Positions 9,242 to 18,783 of a stretch of DNA of 64,000 nt are shown in pieces (the first letter of the stretch is position 1; each line of letters begins with the position of its first letter). The stretch covers positions 62,001 to 126,000 of the forward strand of contig NZ_PVEP01000001.1 in NCBI RefSeq assembly GCF_002973535.1. Direction: 5' to 3'. The stretch comes from Albidovulum denitrificans. GTDB taxonomy: Bacteria > Pseudomonadota > Alphaproteobacteria > Rhodobacterales > Rhodobacteraceae. The position numbers were made by a program, and so were the translations under genes. The notes beneath the pieces were generated by a model. The model had not been told where the DNA came from, made no database searches, and worked only from the letters and a program-made list of their open reading frames with translations.

Positions 9242-10129
9242 TCACCGCCTGCGGGCGAGGTAATCGCGGGTAAAGGCCGCATAGCCCTCGGCCGTGACCC
9301 GCAGGTCATCCCGCATCAGCCGGTGCAGATCGGCCAGCTTGTGTGACGGAACGGTCGGAAAGACATGGTGTTCGACGTGATAGGGCATGTTCCACGCCAG
9401 GAACCGCACGATCCGGTTGGTGAAGGTGGTGCGCGTGTTCTCGAACATGTTCGCGACAAAGGGACAGTCGCCATGTTCGGCCAGAAGGTAAAGGCGCAGA
9501 AAGGGCTGGCCGAGGATCACCGGCACGATCCAGACCCAGAGGAGCAGCGGCGACCAGATCAGCGTCAGGCCCGCGAGCGTATATAGCACCAGCATCGCCC
9601 GCGCCTCACGCACCATCCGGGGCAGGGCGCGGTCGGACAGATAGCGCGCCCGTTCCCGCCCCGTGGCAAGGCGGAACAGCAGCGCCACCCCCTGTCCCCA
9701 GACCGGCAGCCCGCTGACATGGACGATCCATTGCGCCAGCGTCTCGGGCTTGGCGCTGTCAAGCTCCGGGTCCTCGCCGGGGATATTGGTGAAACGGTGA
9801 TGGGCAAGGTGAAAGGCGCGGAACCATTCGAAGGGCAGCAGGATGAGGAACCCGCAAACCCGCCCGACCCAATCGTTCAGCGCGGGGGCGCGGAACGGCG
9901 TGCGATGCGTGCATTCATGTTCCAGCGTGAACAGGAAGATCAGCGCGATCCCCTGCACCGGCAACAGCGCCCACCAGAACGGAACCCGCGCCGCGATCGC
10001 CGCGCCAAGCCCCGCGATCAGCGCGACATGGCCCGCAAGATGGATCAGACCCGCGAGGTTGCTGGTCTCGGTCAGCGCCGCGCGGGTGGCCGGGGACAGG
10101 GCGGACAGGAAGGCCTTGTGATCTCTCAT
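9242..10129 (-). CDS. Membrane fatty acid desaturase family protein
   Basis: A 295-residue membrane di-iron enzyme of the fatty acid desaturase/hydroxylase superfamily. The three histidine boxes that bind iron are present: HECTH at 71-75, HLAHH at 107-111 and HVEHH at 251-255. Hydrophobic segments lie around residues 26-48, 50-69, 88-105 and 185-225. The probable role is introducing a double bond into an acyl chain at the membrane; a hydroxylase or carotenoid-type substrate cannot be excluded. I use the ATG at 10129 (MRDHKAFLSAL); the frame is open a little further upstream but that region overlaps the rplU promoter. It is convergent with the MttB gene with only 3 bp between the stops. Confidence 0.82.
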   Translation of the reverse strand: MRDHKAFLSALSPATRAALTETSNLAGLIHLAGHVALIAGLGAAIAARVPFWWALLPVQGIALIFLFTLEHECTHRTPFRAPALNDWVGRVCGFLILLPFEWFRAFHLAHHRFTNIPGEDPELDSAKPETLAQWIVHVSGLPVWGQGVALLFRLATGRERARYLSDRALPRMVREARAMLVLYTLAGLTLIWSPLLLWVWIVPVILGQPFLRLYLLAEHGDCPFVANMFENTRTTFTNRIVRFLAWNMPYHVEHHVFPTVPSHKLADLHRLMRDDLRVTAEGYAAFTRDYLARRR

Positions 10130-10204
10130 GCCCGCCAGTCTGGGCTGGCACGCGCGCGCGGGCAATGCCATTTGCGACGCACTCGGCCGTCGCCCGCGCC
10201 ACGC

Positions 10205-10233
10205 TTGACTTTCCCCCCCGCCTGACCGATAAG
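10205..10233 (+). promoter_or_regulatory. Candidate sigma-70 promoter of rplU-rpmA
   Basis: TTGACT (10205-10210), a 17-bp spacer and ATAAGC (10228-10233). It would give a leader of roughly 140 nt before rplU. That leader contains a perfect GC hairpin at 10285-10302 (CGCCCCC-ggac-GGGGGCG). Confidence 0.5.
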
Positions 10234-10284
10234 CGCCCATCCCGGCGGGTCCCTGGCCCGGCCGGGATTGTCAATTTCAACGAT

Positions 10285-10302
10285 CGCCCCCGGACGGGGG
10301 CG
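10285..10302 (+). promoter_or_regulatory. Stem-loop in the rplU leader
   Basis: A 7-bp perfect stem, CGCCCCC paired with GGGGGCG, closed by a GGAC loop. It sits about 80 nt before the rplU start. It could be a structural element of L21 autoregulation or simply a stable hairpin; there is no T-run to make it a terminator. Confidence 0.4.
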
Positions 10303-10381
10303 CGCTGTCCGAGGCGGGAAATCCCCGAAACGCCGGTTGAAACCGGGGCCACAGGGCGCGGCAGAGAAGAAGGAAAGACCC

Positions 10382-10894
10382 ATGTTCGCGGTCCTCAAGA
10401 CCGGTGGCAAGCAATACAAGGTTCAGGCGGGCGATGTGCTTCGCGTGGAACTGATCGCCGCCGCCGCTGGTGAAAAAGTCCAGTTCAACGAGATTCTGAT
10501 GATCGGTGGCGACAAACCGGTCCTGGGTGAGCCGCTCGTCAAGGGCGCCGCCGTTCAGGCCGAGGTCATCGACGACATCAAGGCCGACAAGGTCATCACC
10601 TTCTGGAAGCGCCGCCGCAAGCATTCCTCGCAGCGCACCCGTGGCCACCGCCAGAAGCTGACCCTGCTGCGCGTCACCGACATCCTCGCCTCGGGCGCGG
10701 AAAAGTCGGGCGTGAAAGAGGCGATCGGCACCGCCGCCGCCCGCGTCGCCGCGCATAGCACCGCGACCGCCCCGGCCGAGAAGAAAGCCGAAAAGGCCGA
10801 GAAGAAGGCCGCACCGGCGAAAAAGCCCGCGGCCAAGGCCGCCCCGGCAAAGAAAGCTCCGGCCAAGACCGCCGAAGCCAAGACGAAGGAGTAA
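10382..10894 (+). CDS. rplU: 50S ribosomal protein L21
   Basis: L21 of the large ribosomal subunit. Residues 1-105 are the conserved domain (MFAVLKTGGKQYKVQAGDVLRVE at the start, ITFWKRRRKHSSQRTRGHRQKLTLLRV at the end), which binds 23S rRNA. The remaining ~65 residues form a low-complexity Ala/Lys/Pro tail (EKKAEKAEKKAAPAKKPAAK and similar), which makes this protein 170 residues against about 103 in E. coli. Such basic tails are common on L21 in Rhodobacterales and probably contact rRNA. GAAGGAAAG precedes the ATG. rpmA follows after 6 bp in the usual rplU-rpmA order. Confidence 0.97.
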   Translation: MFAVLKTGGKQYKVQAGDVLRVELIAAAAGEKVQFNEILMIGGDKPVLGEPLVKGAAVQAEVIDDIKADKVITFWKRRRKHSSQRTRGHRQKLTLLRVTDILASGAEKSGVKEAIGTAAARVAAHSTATAPAEKKAEKAEKKAAPAKKPAAKAAPAKKAPAKTAEAKTKE

Positions 10895-10900
10895 CGACCC

Positions 10901-11170
10901 ATGGCACATAAAAAAGCAGGCGGTTCGTCCCGCAACGGCCGCGACAGCGCGGGCCGTCGTCTCGGCGTGAAACTCTTCGGCGGGCAGGCTGCCCAGCCGG
11001 GCGCGATCATCGTGCGCCAGCGTGGCACCACCTGGTGGCCGGGCGAAGGCGTCGGCATGGGCCGTGACCACACGATCTTTGCGACGACCGAGGGCCGCGT
11101 GACCTTCCGCAAGGGTCTCAAGGGCCGCACCTTCATTTCGGTACTCCCGGTCGCGGAGGCAGCCGAGTAA
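10901..11170 (+). CDS. rpmA: 50S ribosomal protein L27
   Basis: L27, 89 residues, starting [24 protein letters not shown]. Its flexible N-terminus reaches the peptidyl-transferase centre and helps tRNA positioning. The family core [28 protein letters not shown] is complete. GGAG lies in the 6-bp gap after rplU, so the two genes are one transcript. A terminator follows at 11201. Confidence 0.97.
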   Translation: MAHKKAGGSSRNGRDSAGRRLGVKLFGGQAAQPGAIIVRQRGTTWWPGEGVGMGRDHTIFATTEGRVTFRKGLKGRTFISVLPVAEAAE

Positions 11171-11200
11171 GCCGAACCTTTACAATTCGATTGTAAGCGG

Positions 11201-11234
11201 GGACCGGCTGAAAGGCCGGTCCTCTTGCTTTTTC
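11201..11234 (+). terminator. Terminator after rpmA
   Basis: GGACCGGC (11201-11208) pairs with GCCGGTCC (11215-11222), followed by TCTTGCTTTTTC. It lies 30 bp downstream of the rpmA stop. The remaining ~235 bp before the GNAT gene hold no gene I can support. Confidence 0.8.
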
Positions 11235-11469
11235 AGGGATGGAGATATCGGACCATGGGGTCCATCGCACAATCAGACGTGATCCGCATTTCGGCGGGTC
11301 CGGGCGTCAGGGGATTGATCCGGCCATCGTGCCGCCCCATTTCAGACGCAGGAGGAGCGTATGACGGCGGCGTCCAAAGGGGCCCCGGCGGACATGCAGT
11401 CAAGATTTCCCGATCCCCTGCCGGTAGGGCGGCAGCGGGCCGGGCCATGCGTTTCGGAGGAGGGAAGGC

Positions 11470-12009
11470 ATGATACAGGAAGCCATTCTGGCCCAGCCGG
11501 TGATCGAGGCGGAGCGCTTCACGCTGCGCCCGCTGCGCCGCTCGGACGCGGGGCTGATGAGCCTTTATACCGCCGACAAGCGCCTTGCCGAAGGCACGCG
11601 CACGATCCCGCACCCCTTGCCCCCCGGCGCGACCGAGGCCTATATCGCCCGTTCGCTGACCGAAAAGCGGCCCGAGGATGTCTGGGTCATGGACGGCTCT
11701 GCCCATGGTCTGGCCGAGGTGCTGGGCGTGGTCAGCCTGTCGCATATGGAACGCGCGCAGAGCGAGATCAAATACTGGGTCGCGCCCGCCTTCTGGAACA
11801 CCGGCCTTGCCTCCGAGGCGGTCGCGGCCATGGTCGCGGCCAACCCGCACAAGGCCCGCACGCTTTTCGCCGAGGTCTTTCAGGACAATACCGGCTCGGC
11901 CCGTGTGCTGACCAATTGCGGCTTCGACTATCTCGGCGATGCCGAGGCCTTTTCCGTCGCGCGCAACACCATGGTCCCGACCTGGACCTATGTGAAGAAG
12001 ATCGCCTGA
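11470..12009 (+). CDS. GNAT family N-acetyltransferase (RimJ/RimL-like)
   Basis: A 179-residue acetyltransferase of the GNAT_3 type that moves an acetyl group from acetyl-CoA to an amine. The N-terminal strand IEAERFTLRPLRRSDAGLMSLY is the standard start of RimJ-like proteins; GVVSLSHMERAQSEIKYWVAPAFWNTGLASEAVAAMV is the strand-loop-helix that binds acetyl-CoA, and VFQDNTGSARVLTNCGFDYLGDAEAFS is the C-terminal family block. AGGAGGGAAGGC precedes the ATG. It lies between rpmA and obgE, an arrangement I recall from related genomes, which fits a link to ribosomal-protein modification, but the acceptor is unknown. Confidence 0.85.
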   Translation: MIQEAILAQPVIEAERFTLRPLRRSDAGLMSLYTADKRLAEGTRTIPHPLPPGATEAYIARSLTEKRPEDVWVMDGSAHGLAEVLGVVSLSHMERAQSEIKYWVAPAFWNTGLASEAVAAMVAANPHKARTLFAEVFQDNTGSARVLTNCGFDYLGDAEAFSVARNTMVPTWTYVKKIA

Positions 12010-12035
12010 GGCGGCGGCCGGACCCCGGCCGCTCC

Positions 12036-12070
12036 CCTTTCTTTTCATTGTGGCGCAAATACTCCGGGGG
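12036..12070 (-). repeat. GGAGTATTT...CACAATGAAAG dispersed motif, copy 1
   Basis: On the minus strand CCCCCGGAGTATTTGCGCC runs into ACAATGAAAAGAAAGGGG. Copies at 14491-14523, 45060-45089 and 59246-59273 share the GGAGTATTT block and the CACAATGAAAG block at the same spacing. It lies just after the GNAT stop codon. Confidence 0.7.
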
Positions 12071-12111
12071 TCGTCCATCGGTGCGCCATCGGTTCGAGAA
12101 CCGATGGACGA
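12071..12111. repeat. Long hairpin downstream of the GNAT gene
   Basis: TCGTCCATCGGT (12071-12082) is the reverse complement of ACCGATGGACGA (12100-12111). A 12-bp perfect stem with an 17-nt loop; no T-run follows. It could end the GNAT transcript or be part of a repeat. Confidence 0.55.
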
Positions 12112-12191
12112 CGGGGCTGGCCCCCCGCGCTGTCCGGTGCCGCGTCGCCTCTCCCTTGCGAAAATCCGCGCCAGCGACTATCGCGGGGGCT

Positions 12192-12297
12192 TGGAGCATG
12201 TTGCACAAAAGTGGGAACCGGTTTTGTGCGCCTCGAACATGCTAAATCAAAGGATTGGAGCGTGTCGCGTGAATGGGAATGAACGCGACGGGCTCTA
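12192..12297 (+). repeat. Alphaproteobacterial-type palindromic repeat upstream of obgE
   Basis: Two nested hairpins: AGCATGTT/AACATGCT enclosing GCACAAAA/TTTTGTGC, then GTCGCGT/ACGCGAC. The order and wording (GGAGCATGTTGCACAAAAGTG, then GGAGCGTGTCGCGTGAATG) closely resemble a dispersed repeat I remember from rhizobial genomes. Together with the two preceding features it fills the 307 bp between the GNAT gene and obgE. Confidence 0.65.
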
Positions 12298-12298
12298 G

Positions 12299-14463
<2,165 letters not shown>

Positions 14464-14490
14464 CCGGACCGGCCTTGCGGCCGGGGCCTC

Positions 14491-14523
14491 CGGCGGGGAG
14501 TATTTGGACCACAATGAAAGGGG
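14491..14523 (+). repeat. GGAGTATTT...CACAATGAAAG dispersed motif, copy 2
   Basis: CGGGGAGTATTTGGACC followed by ACAATGAAAGGGG. Its right end (GAAAGGGG) lies 5 nt before the GTG used as the proA start and is the only good ribosome site there, so the repeat appears to supply it. Confidence 0.7.
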
Positions 14524-14528
14524 CCGGC

Positions 14529-15794
14529 GTGAAGGATCTTGACGATATTGCGGGCCTGATGCGGGCGATCGGGGAAAAGGCGCGCGCGGCGGCGGCCGAG
14601 CTGGGCTTTGCCCCTGCCGAGCGCAAGGAGGCCGCGCTTCTGGTGGCCGCCAAGGCGGTCTGGGCGCGGCGGGCGGAGATCATCGCCGCCAATGCCGAGG
14701 ATCTGGCCTATGGAAGGGAAAAAGGGCTGAGCCCGGCGATGATGGACCGCCTGACACTGGATGAGGCGCGGCTGCGGGGCATCGTCGATGGCCTTCGCGC
14801 GGTGGCCGGGCAGGCCGATCCGGTGGGACAGGTCATCGCCGAATGGGACCGGCCCTCGGGCCTGCATATCCGCCGGGTGCGCACGCCCCTTGGCGTCATC
14901 GGCGTGATCTATGAAAGCCGCCCCAACGTGACCGCCGATGCCGGGGCGCTGTGCCTGAAATCGGGCAATGCGGTGATCCTGCGCGGCGGGTCGGAGAGTT
15001 TCCATTCCGCCCGCGCGATCCATGCCTGTCTGGTCGAAGGGCTCAGCGGCGCCGGGCTGCCCGAGGATGCGATCCAGCTTGTGCCGACCCGCGACCGTGC
15101 GGCGGTGAGCGAGATGCTGAAGGCGGTGGAGTTCATCGACGTGATCGTGCCGCGCGGCGGCAAGGGCCTTGTCGGACTGGTGCAGGCCGAGGCGCGCGTG
15201 CCGGTCTTTGCCCATCTCGAAGGGATCTGCCACGTCTATGCCGATGGCGATGCCGACCTTGAGAAGGCGCGCGCCGTGGTCCTGAACGCCAAGACCCGGC
15301 GGCCCGGTATCTGCGGCGCGGCCGAATGCCTGCTGATCGACCGTGCGTTTCTGGAGAAGCACGGGGCCGTGCTGATCGAGGATCTGGTGAAGGCCGGGGT
15401 CGAGGTGCGGGCCGAGGGGGTGCTCTCGGGCGTGCCGGGGACGGTCGCGGCGGCGCCGGAGGATTTCGGGCGTGAGTTCCTGGACATGATCATCGCGGCG
15501 AAGGTGGTCGAGGGCGTGGACGGCGCCATCGCCCATATCCGCCGCTACGGCTCGCAGCATACCGAGGCGATCCTGACCGAGAACGACGCCACCGCCGCAC
15601 GATTCTTCGAACGGCTCGATTCGGCGATCCTGATGCGCAACGCCTCCACCCAGTTCGCCGACGGGGGGGAGTTCGGCATGGGCGCCGAGATCGGCATCGC
15701 GACCGGCAAGCTGCATGCACGCGGCCCGGTGGGCGCCGAGCAGTTGACAAGCTTCAAGTATCTCGTGACAGGCGACGGGACGGTGCGGGGTTAG
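14529..15794 (+). CDS. proA: Glutamate-5-semialdehyde dehydrogenase (gamma-glutamyl phosphate reductase)
   Basis: Second step of proline synthesis: reduces gamma-glutamyl phosphate to glutamate 5-semialdehyde with NADPH. The 421-residue product shows the aldehyde-dehydrogenase fold: [51 protein letters not shown], and [19 protein letters not shown] with the catalytic Cys in the CGAAE segment; it ends in the typical [23 protein letters not shown]. The frame is open from 14475, but I prefer the GTG at 14529 ([11 protein letters not shown]), which has AAAGGGG just upstream and matches the expected N-terminus; ATG 14514 is the alternative. A strong hairpin follows at 15803. Confidence 0.95.
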   Translation: MKDLDDIAGLMRAIGEKARAAAAELGFAPAERKEAALLVAAKAVWARRAEIIAANAEDLAYGREKGLSPAMMDRLTLDEARLRGIVDGLRAVAGQADPVGQVIAEWDRPSGLHIRRVRTPLGVIGVIYESRPNVTADAGALCLKSGNAVILRGGSESFHSARAIHACLVEGLSGAGLPEDAIQLVPTRDRAAVSEMLKAVEFIDVIVPRGGKGLVGLVQAEARVPVFAHLEGICHVYADGDADLEKARAVVLNAKTRRPGICGAAECLLIDRAFLEKHGAVLIEDLVKAGVEVRAEGVLSGVPGTVAAAPEDFGREFLDMIIAAKVVEGVDGAIAHIRRYGSQHTEAILTENDATAARFFERLDSAILMRNASTQFADGGEFGMGAEIGIATGKLHARGPVGAEQLTSFKYLVTGDGTVRG

Positions 15795-15802
15795 ACGCGG
15801 CC

Positions 15803-15835
15803 GCGGCGCCGGACGGGCTTTGCCCGGGGCGCCGC
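15803..15835 (+). terminator. GC-rich hairpin after proA, possible terminator
   Basis: GCGGCGCC (15803-15810) pairs with GGCGCCGC (15828-15835), with an inner GGGC/GCCC stem. No T-run follows directly; the first T's are in GGGGCTTTTATC about 20 nt later. It is the most stable structure between proA and tRNA-Asn. Confidence 0.45.
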
Positions 15836-15882
15836 GACGCCCGAGGGGCTTTTATCGCGCGCTCAGTACCTTGGGGGATTTT

Positions 15883-15957
15883 TGGCTCCGGCGGTAGGGA
15901 TCGAACCTACGACCAATTGATTAACAGTCAACTGCTCTACCGCTGAGCTACGCCGGA
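15883..15957 (-). tRNA. tRNA-Asn (anticodon GTT), CCA encoded
   Basis: On the minus strand the acceptor TCCGGCG pairs with CGCCGGA, followed by G and an encoded CCA. The D arm is GCTCAGCGGTAGAGC, the anticodon loop CTGTTAA gives GTT, and the T arm is GTAGGTTCGATCCCTAC. 75 nt in all. It lies between proA and the metallo-hydrolase gene. Confidence 0.96.
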
Positions 15958-16005
15958 ACACGGGGCGCGTATAGCAAGCGGTTTCGGGGGCGTCCAGTGG
16001 GGTGG

Positions 16006-16944
16006 TCAGAAAATTTTCGCGGCCTCCGCCAGGCGGAATTCGGTGGCCGGGGCGATGGGGCCGGGGTGGGTCACACGGCCCTGTTCCGTCAGGTCGATAA
16101 GATGGGCAAGCACGTTGCGTTCGGCGGCGGGTAGGAGCGCGGGCGGGGTCTCGACATAGATGCTCCGCGCCAGCGTCGCGGCATTGGCGGGGCCGGGGGC
16201 AAGGGTGGCCAGGATCTGCGCCTCGCGCATCTTGCGGTGGGCGCGAAGCTCCGCGATCCGTGCCGCCGGGTCATGGATTGCGTCGCCATGGCCGGGGTAG
16301 AAGCGCCGCGCCGGTTCCCCGACCAGCCGGTCGAGGCTGCGGAAATAGGCGCCCATGTCGCCGTCGGGCGGCGAGACGAGCGAGGAGGCCCAGCCCATGA
16401 CGTGGTCGCCGGTAAAGATCACCGGCCCGCCGGGCAGGGTGGCCGCGAAGCTGAGGTGGTTGGCGAAATGCCCCGGCGTGTGGATCGCGCGAAGCGCCCA
16501 GTCGCCGCCCCGGACGGTGTCGCCCTCGGCCAGCGTCATGTCCGGTGCAAAGCCGGTATCGACGCCCTCGCCGCCGCACAGATGCCCCGCATCCGCCAGC
16601 GCCGCCATGGTGGCGGAACGTCCGGCCCCGGCCGCGCCAAAGGCCAGCACCGGGGCGCCGGTCCGGCCCGACAAGGCGCGCGACAGCGGCGAATGATCGA
16701 GATGGGCATGGGTCACAAGGATATGGCTGATCCGCTCCGCCGGCTGCAACGCGGCCAGAATCGCCGCCATGTGGCGCGCATCGTCAGGGCCGGGGTCGAT
16801 CACGGCGACGGCGCCGGAGCCGACGATATAGGTATTCGTCCCGCGATAGGTCATGGGTGAGGGGTTGTCCGCCAGCACCATCCGCAGCCCGTCCTCAGGC
16901 CGTTGCACCTTGCCCGCCGCGCCCCCTGTGTCAGACCTGTCCAT
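16006..16944 (-). CDS. MBL-fold metallo-hydrolase (LACTB2-like)
   Basis: A 312-residue metallo-beta-lactamase-fold hydrolase. The zinc motif is complete: THAHLDHS with His79, His81, Asp83 and His84, a third ligand region IHTPGHFANHLSF, the bridging Asp in ITGDHVMG-type FTGDHVMGWASSLVSPPDGDMGAYFRSLDRL, and YPGHGDAIHDP. The C-terminal ~80 residues resemble the winged-helix tail of the LACTB2/BLACT group (LLPAAERNVLAHLIDLTEQGRV). Substrate unknown; relatives act on RNA or thioesters. The frame stays open far upstream, to 18318, antisense to the histidine kinase, so I start at the ATG at 16944, which leaves 42 bp to the divergent kinase gene. Confidence 0.85.
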   Translation of the reverse strand: MDRSDTGGAAGKVQRPEDGLRMVLADNPSPMTYRGTNTYIVGSGAVAVIDPGPDDARHMAAILAALQPAERISHILVTHAHLDHSPLSRALSGRTGAPVLAFGAAGAGRSATMAALADAGHLCGGEGVDTGFAPDMTLAEGDTVRGGDWALRAIHTPGHFANHLSFAATLPGGPVIFTGDHVMGWASSLVSPPDGDMGAYFRSLDRLVGEPARRFYPGHGDAIHDPAARIAELRAHRKMREAQILATLAPGPANAATLARSIYVETPPALLPAAERNVLAHLIDLTEQGRVTHPGPIAPATEFRLAEAAKIF

Positions 16945-16986
16945 CTTGCGCTTCCGCTTGCCCCCTGCGGCGGCTAGTCTGCCGCC

Positions 16987-18306
16987 ATGCTGTCCCGCTG
17001 GATCAAGAATGTCATGCCGCGCGGCCTTTACGGCCGGGCCGCGCTTATCCTGATCCTGCCTATCGTGACGATCCAGCTTGTCGTGTCCATAGCCTTCATC
17101 CAGCGCCATTTCGAGGATGTGACGCGGCAGATGACGGAAAACGTCGTGCAGGACGTGGCGCTGATCCTCGACCGGGTGAACCGCGCGCCCGACCTTGCGG
17201 CGGCAGAGGCGCAGGCGGCGGAATTCGCAGGCCCCTTGTCGCTTGCCGTGACGCTGCCCGCGCCCGTGGCCGAAGGCGACAGCCGGGTCTTTTACGACCT
17301 CAGCGGCCGGGTGGTGATCGCGACGCTGCGCGGCACCTTCCCGACGATCGGTGCCATCGACCTTTACGACCTGAAAACCGTGCGCATCACGCTTGGCACC
17401 GAATATGGACCCATGCAGGTGGAATTGCCGCGCAGGCGGGTTTCGGCCTCGAACCCGCATCAATTGCTGGTCCTGATGCTGGTCACGGGGCTTTTGATGA
17501 CGACCATCGCGTTTATCTTCCTGCGCAACCAGATCCGGCCGATCCGGCGGCTGGCCGTGGCGGCGGAGGCCTTTGGCAAGGGCAGGGTGGTCGCCTACCG
17601 CCCGACCGGCGCGACCGAGGTGCGCGCGGCGGGGAACGCCTTCCTTGACATGCGGGCGCGGATCGAACGCCAGATCGAACAGCGCACGCTGCTTCTGTCG
17701 GGGGTCAGCCATGACCTGCGCACCCCGCTGACGCGGCTGAAGCTTGGCCTTTCCATGCTTGACCCCGATGAGGAGGTAGAGGCCTTGCGGCGTGACACGG
17801 CGGAGATGGAGGGGCTGCTTGACAGCTTCCTCAGCTTCGTGCGCGACGAGGCCCAGGATGAGGCGCCGGTGACGACCGATCCCGTGGCGCTGCTGCGCAC
17901 GGTGGTTGAGGATGCGCGGCGCGGCGGGCAGAACGTGTCGCTGCATGCGGTCGAGGGGGCAGGCACGGCGCCCCTGCGGGAAATCGCGGTGCGCCGGGCG
18001 CTGGCGAACCTGATCGGCAATGCGGTGCGCTACGGCACGCGGGCCGAGGTTTCGGTCGCCATCAGCGATCGTGCGCTGCGCTTCTCGGTCGAGGATGACG
18101 GGCCGGGTATTCCCAAGGAGCGGCGGGAAGAGGCGATGCGCCCCTTCACCCGGCTCGACCGGGCGCGCAACCAAAACCTTGGCACCGGGGTCGGCCTTGG
18201 CCTGGCCATCACCGCCGACATCGCGCGCGGCCATGGCGGAACGCTGCGGCTGACCGAAAGTGAACGGCTGGGCGGCCTGCGCGCCGATCTGGTGCTGGCG
18301 CGCTGA
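16987..18306 (+). CDS. Sensor histidine kinase, EnvZ-like
   Basis: A 439-residue membrane sensor kinase of the EnvZ/OmpR class. Transmembrane segments lie near residues 15-38 and 158-180 around a periplasmic domain of about 120 residues. A HAMP linker follows (NQIRPIRRLAVAAEAFGKGR), then the dimerisation/phosphorylation helix GVSHDLRTPLTRLKLGLSML with His242, and an HATPase domain with ANLIGNAVRYG (N box), VEDDGPGIP (G1) and GTGVGLGLAITADIARGHGG (G2). It would autophosphorylate and pass phosphate to a response regulator, but no regulator gene is adjacent on either side, so its partner is elsewhere in the genome. It is divergent from the metallo-hydrolase with 42 bp between them. Confidence 0.9.
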   Translation: MLSRWIKNVMPRGLYGRAALILILPIVTIQLVVSIAFIQRHFEDVTRQMTENVVQDVALILDRVNRAPDLAAAEAQAAEFAGPLSLAVTLPAPVAEGDSRVFYDLSGRVVIATLRGTFPTIGAIDLYDLKTVRITLGTEYGPMQVELPRRRVSASNPHQLLVLMLVTGLLMTTIAFIFLRNQIRPIRRLAVAAEAFGKGRVVAYRPTGATEVRAAGNAFLDMRARIERQIEQRTLLLSGVSHDLRTPLTRLKLGLSMLDPDEEVEALRRDTAEMEGLLDSFLSFVRDEAQDEAPVTTDPVALLRTVVEDARRGGQNVSLHAVEGAGTAPLREIAVRRALANLIGNAVRYGTRAEVSVAISDRALRFSVEDDGPGIPKERREEAMRPFTRLDRARNQNLGTGVGLGLAITADIARGHGGTLRLTESERLGGLRADLVLAR

Positions 18307-18313
18307 CGCCTCT

Positions 18314-18403
18314 GGCATTTCGGGTTTGCGCTGATTCAGAACTCGAACTTGTTTCGTTCGAACTCTGATACTTCCTGTCTTAGCGAAAACCCGAAACGCT
18401 TCA
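18314..18403 (-). repeat. Stop-codon palindromic element, copy D
   Basis: Read on the minus strand it is TGAAGCGTTTCGGGTTTTCG ... CAGAGTTCGAAC, a short loop, GTTCGAGTTCTG ... AAACCCGAAATGCC. The first three bases are the stop codon of the 74-residue membrane protein gene. Outer arms AGCGTTTCGGGTTT and AAACCCGAAATGC pair with one G-T wobble. It fills the gap between two convergent genes and could terminate both. Confidence 0.85.
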
Positions 18404-18625
18404 GGTCACGGCCATCCAGATGATGACCCCCCAAAGCGCCAGCGACAGCACGATCGCGGGCAATATCCACCAGCCCGGCGGAAAGGGCCGCTGATCTTCG
18501 AATTCATTCTCGCATTCCGGCGGCGGCAGAGGCTCACGCTCCTGCTTATACCAGCGGTCAAGCGCCTCGCTCCACAGCCCCTCGGCCGCTTGGGCGGCCT
18601 TGCGATCATTCCGGTGATCCACCAT
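18401..18625 (-). CDS. Small single-pass membrane protein, function unknown
   Basis: A 74-residue protein that I do not recognise. The first ~45 residues are polar and charged (VDHRNDRKAAQAAEGLWSEALDRWYKQEREP) with a Pro-rich patch, and residues ~50-72 (WWILPAIVLSLALWGVIIWMAV) form one transmembrane helix at the C-terminus, so the soluble part is probably cytoplasmic. The ATG at 18625 has GGGGAA 8 nt upstream; an in-frame TTG 15 bp earlier is less likely. The gene is convergent with the histidine kinase, and its stop codon is the first triplet of the palindromic element D. Confidence 0.65.
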   Translation of the reverse strand: MVDHRNDRKAAQAAEGLWSEALDRWYKQEREPLPPPECENEFEDQRPFPPGWWILPAIVLSLALWGVIIWMAVT

Positions 18626-18783
18626 CTCAGTTTTCCCCAACTACCCGTCCCCAGCACTAGCGCGGAAGGTTTGAGGGAAGCTTAATGGCCGGACGATCCC
18701 CGGCCCGGCCCGCGCATGCGGCCTTTATTTCACCCCGCGGGCTTGGTACGAGCGCGCATCGCCCCAACAGGCAAGCGAACCGA

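Noticed and set aside
16945-18318. N-terminal extension of the metallo-hydrolase to 770 residues
   Set aside because: The added part is antisense to the histidine kinase and shows no domain. The ATG at 16944 gives a normal family length.
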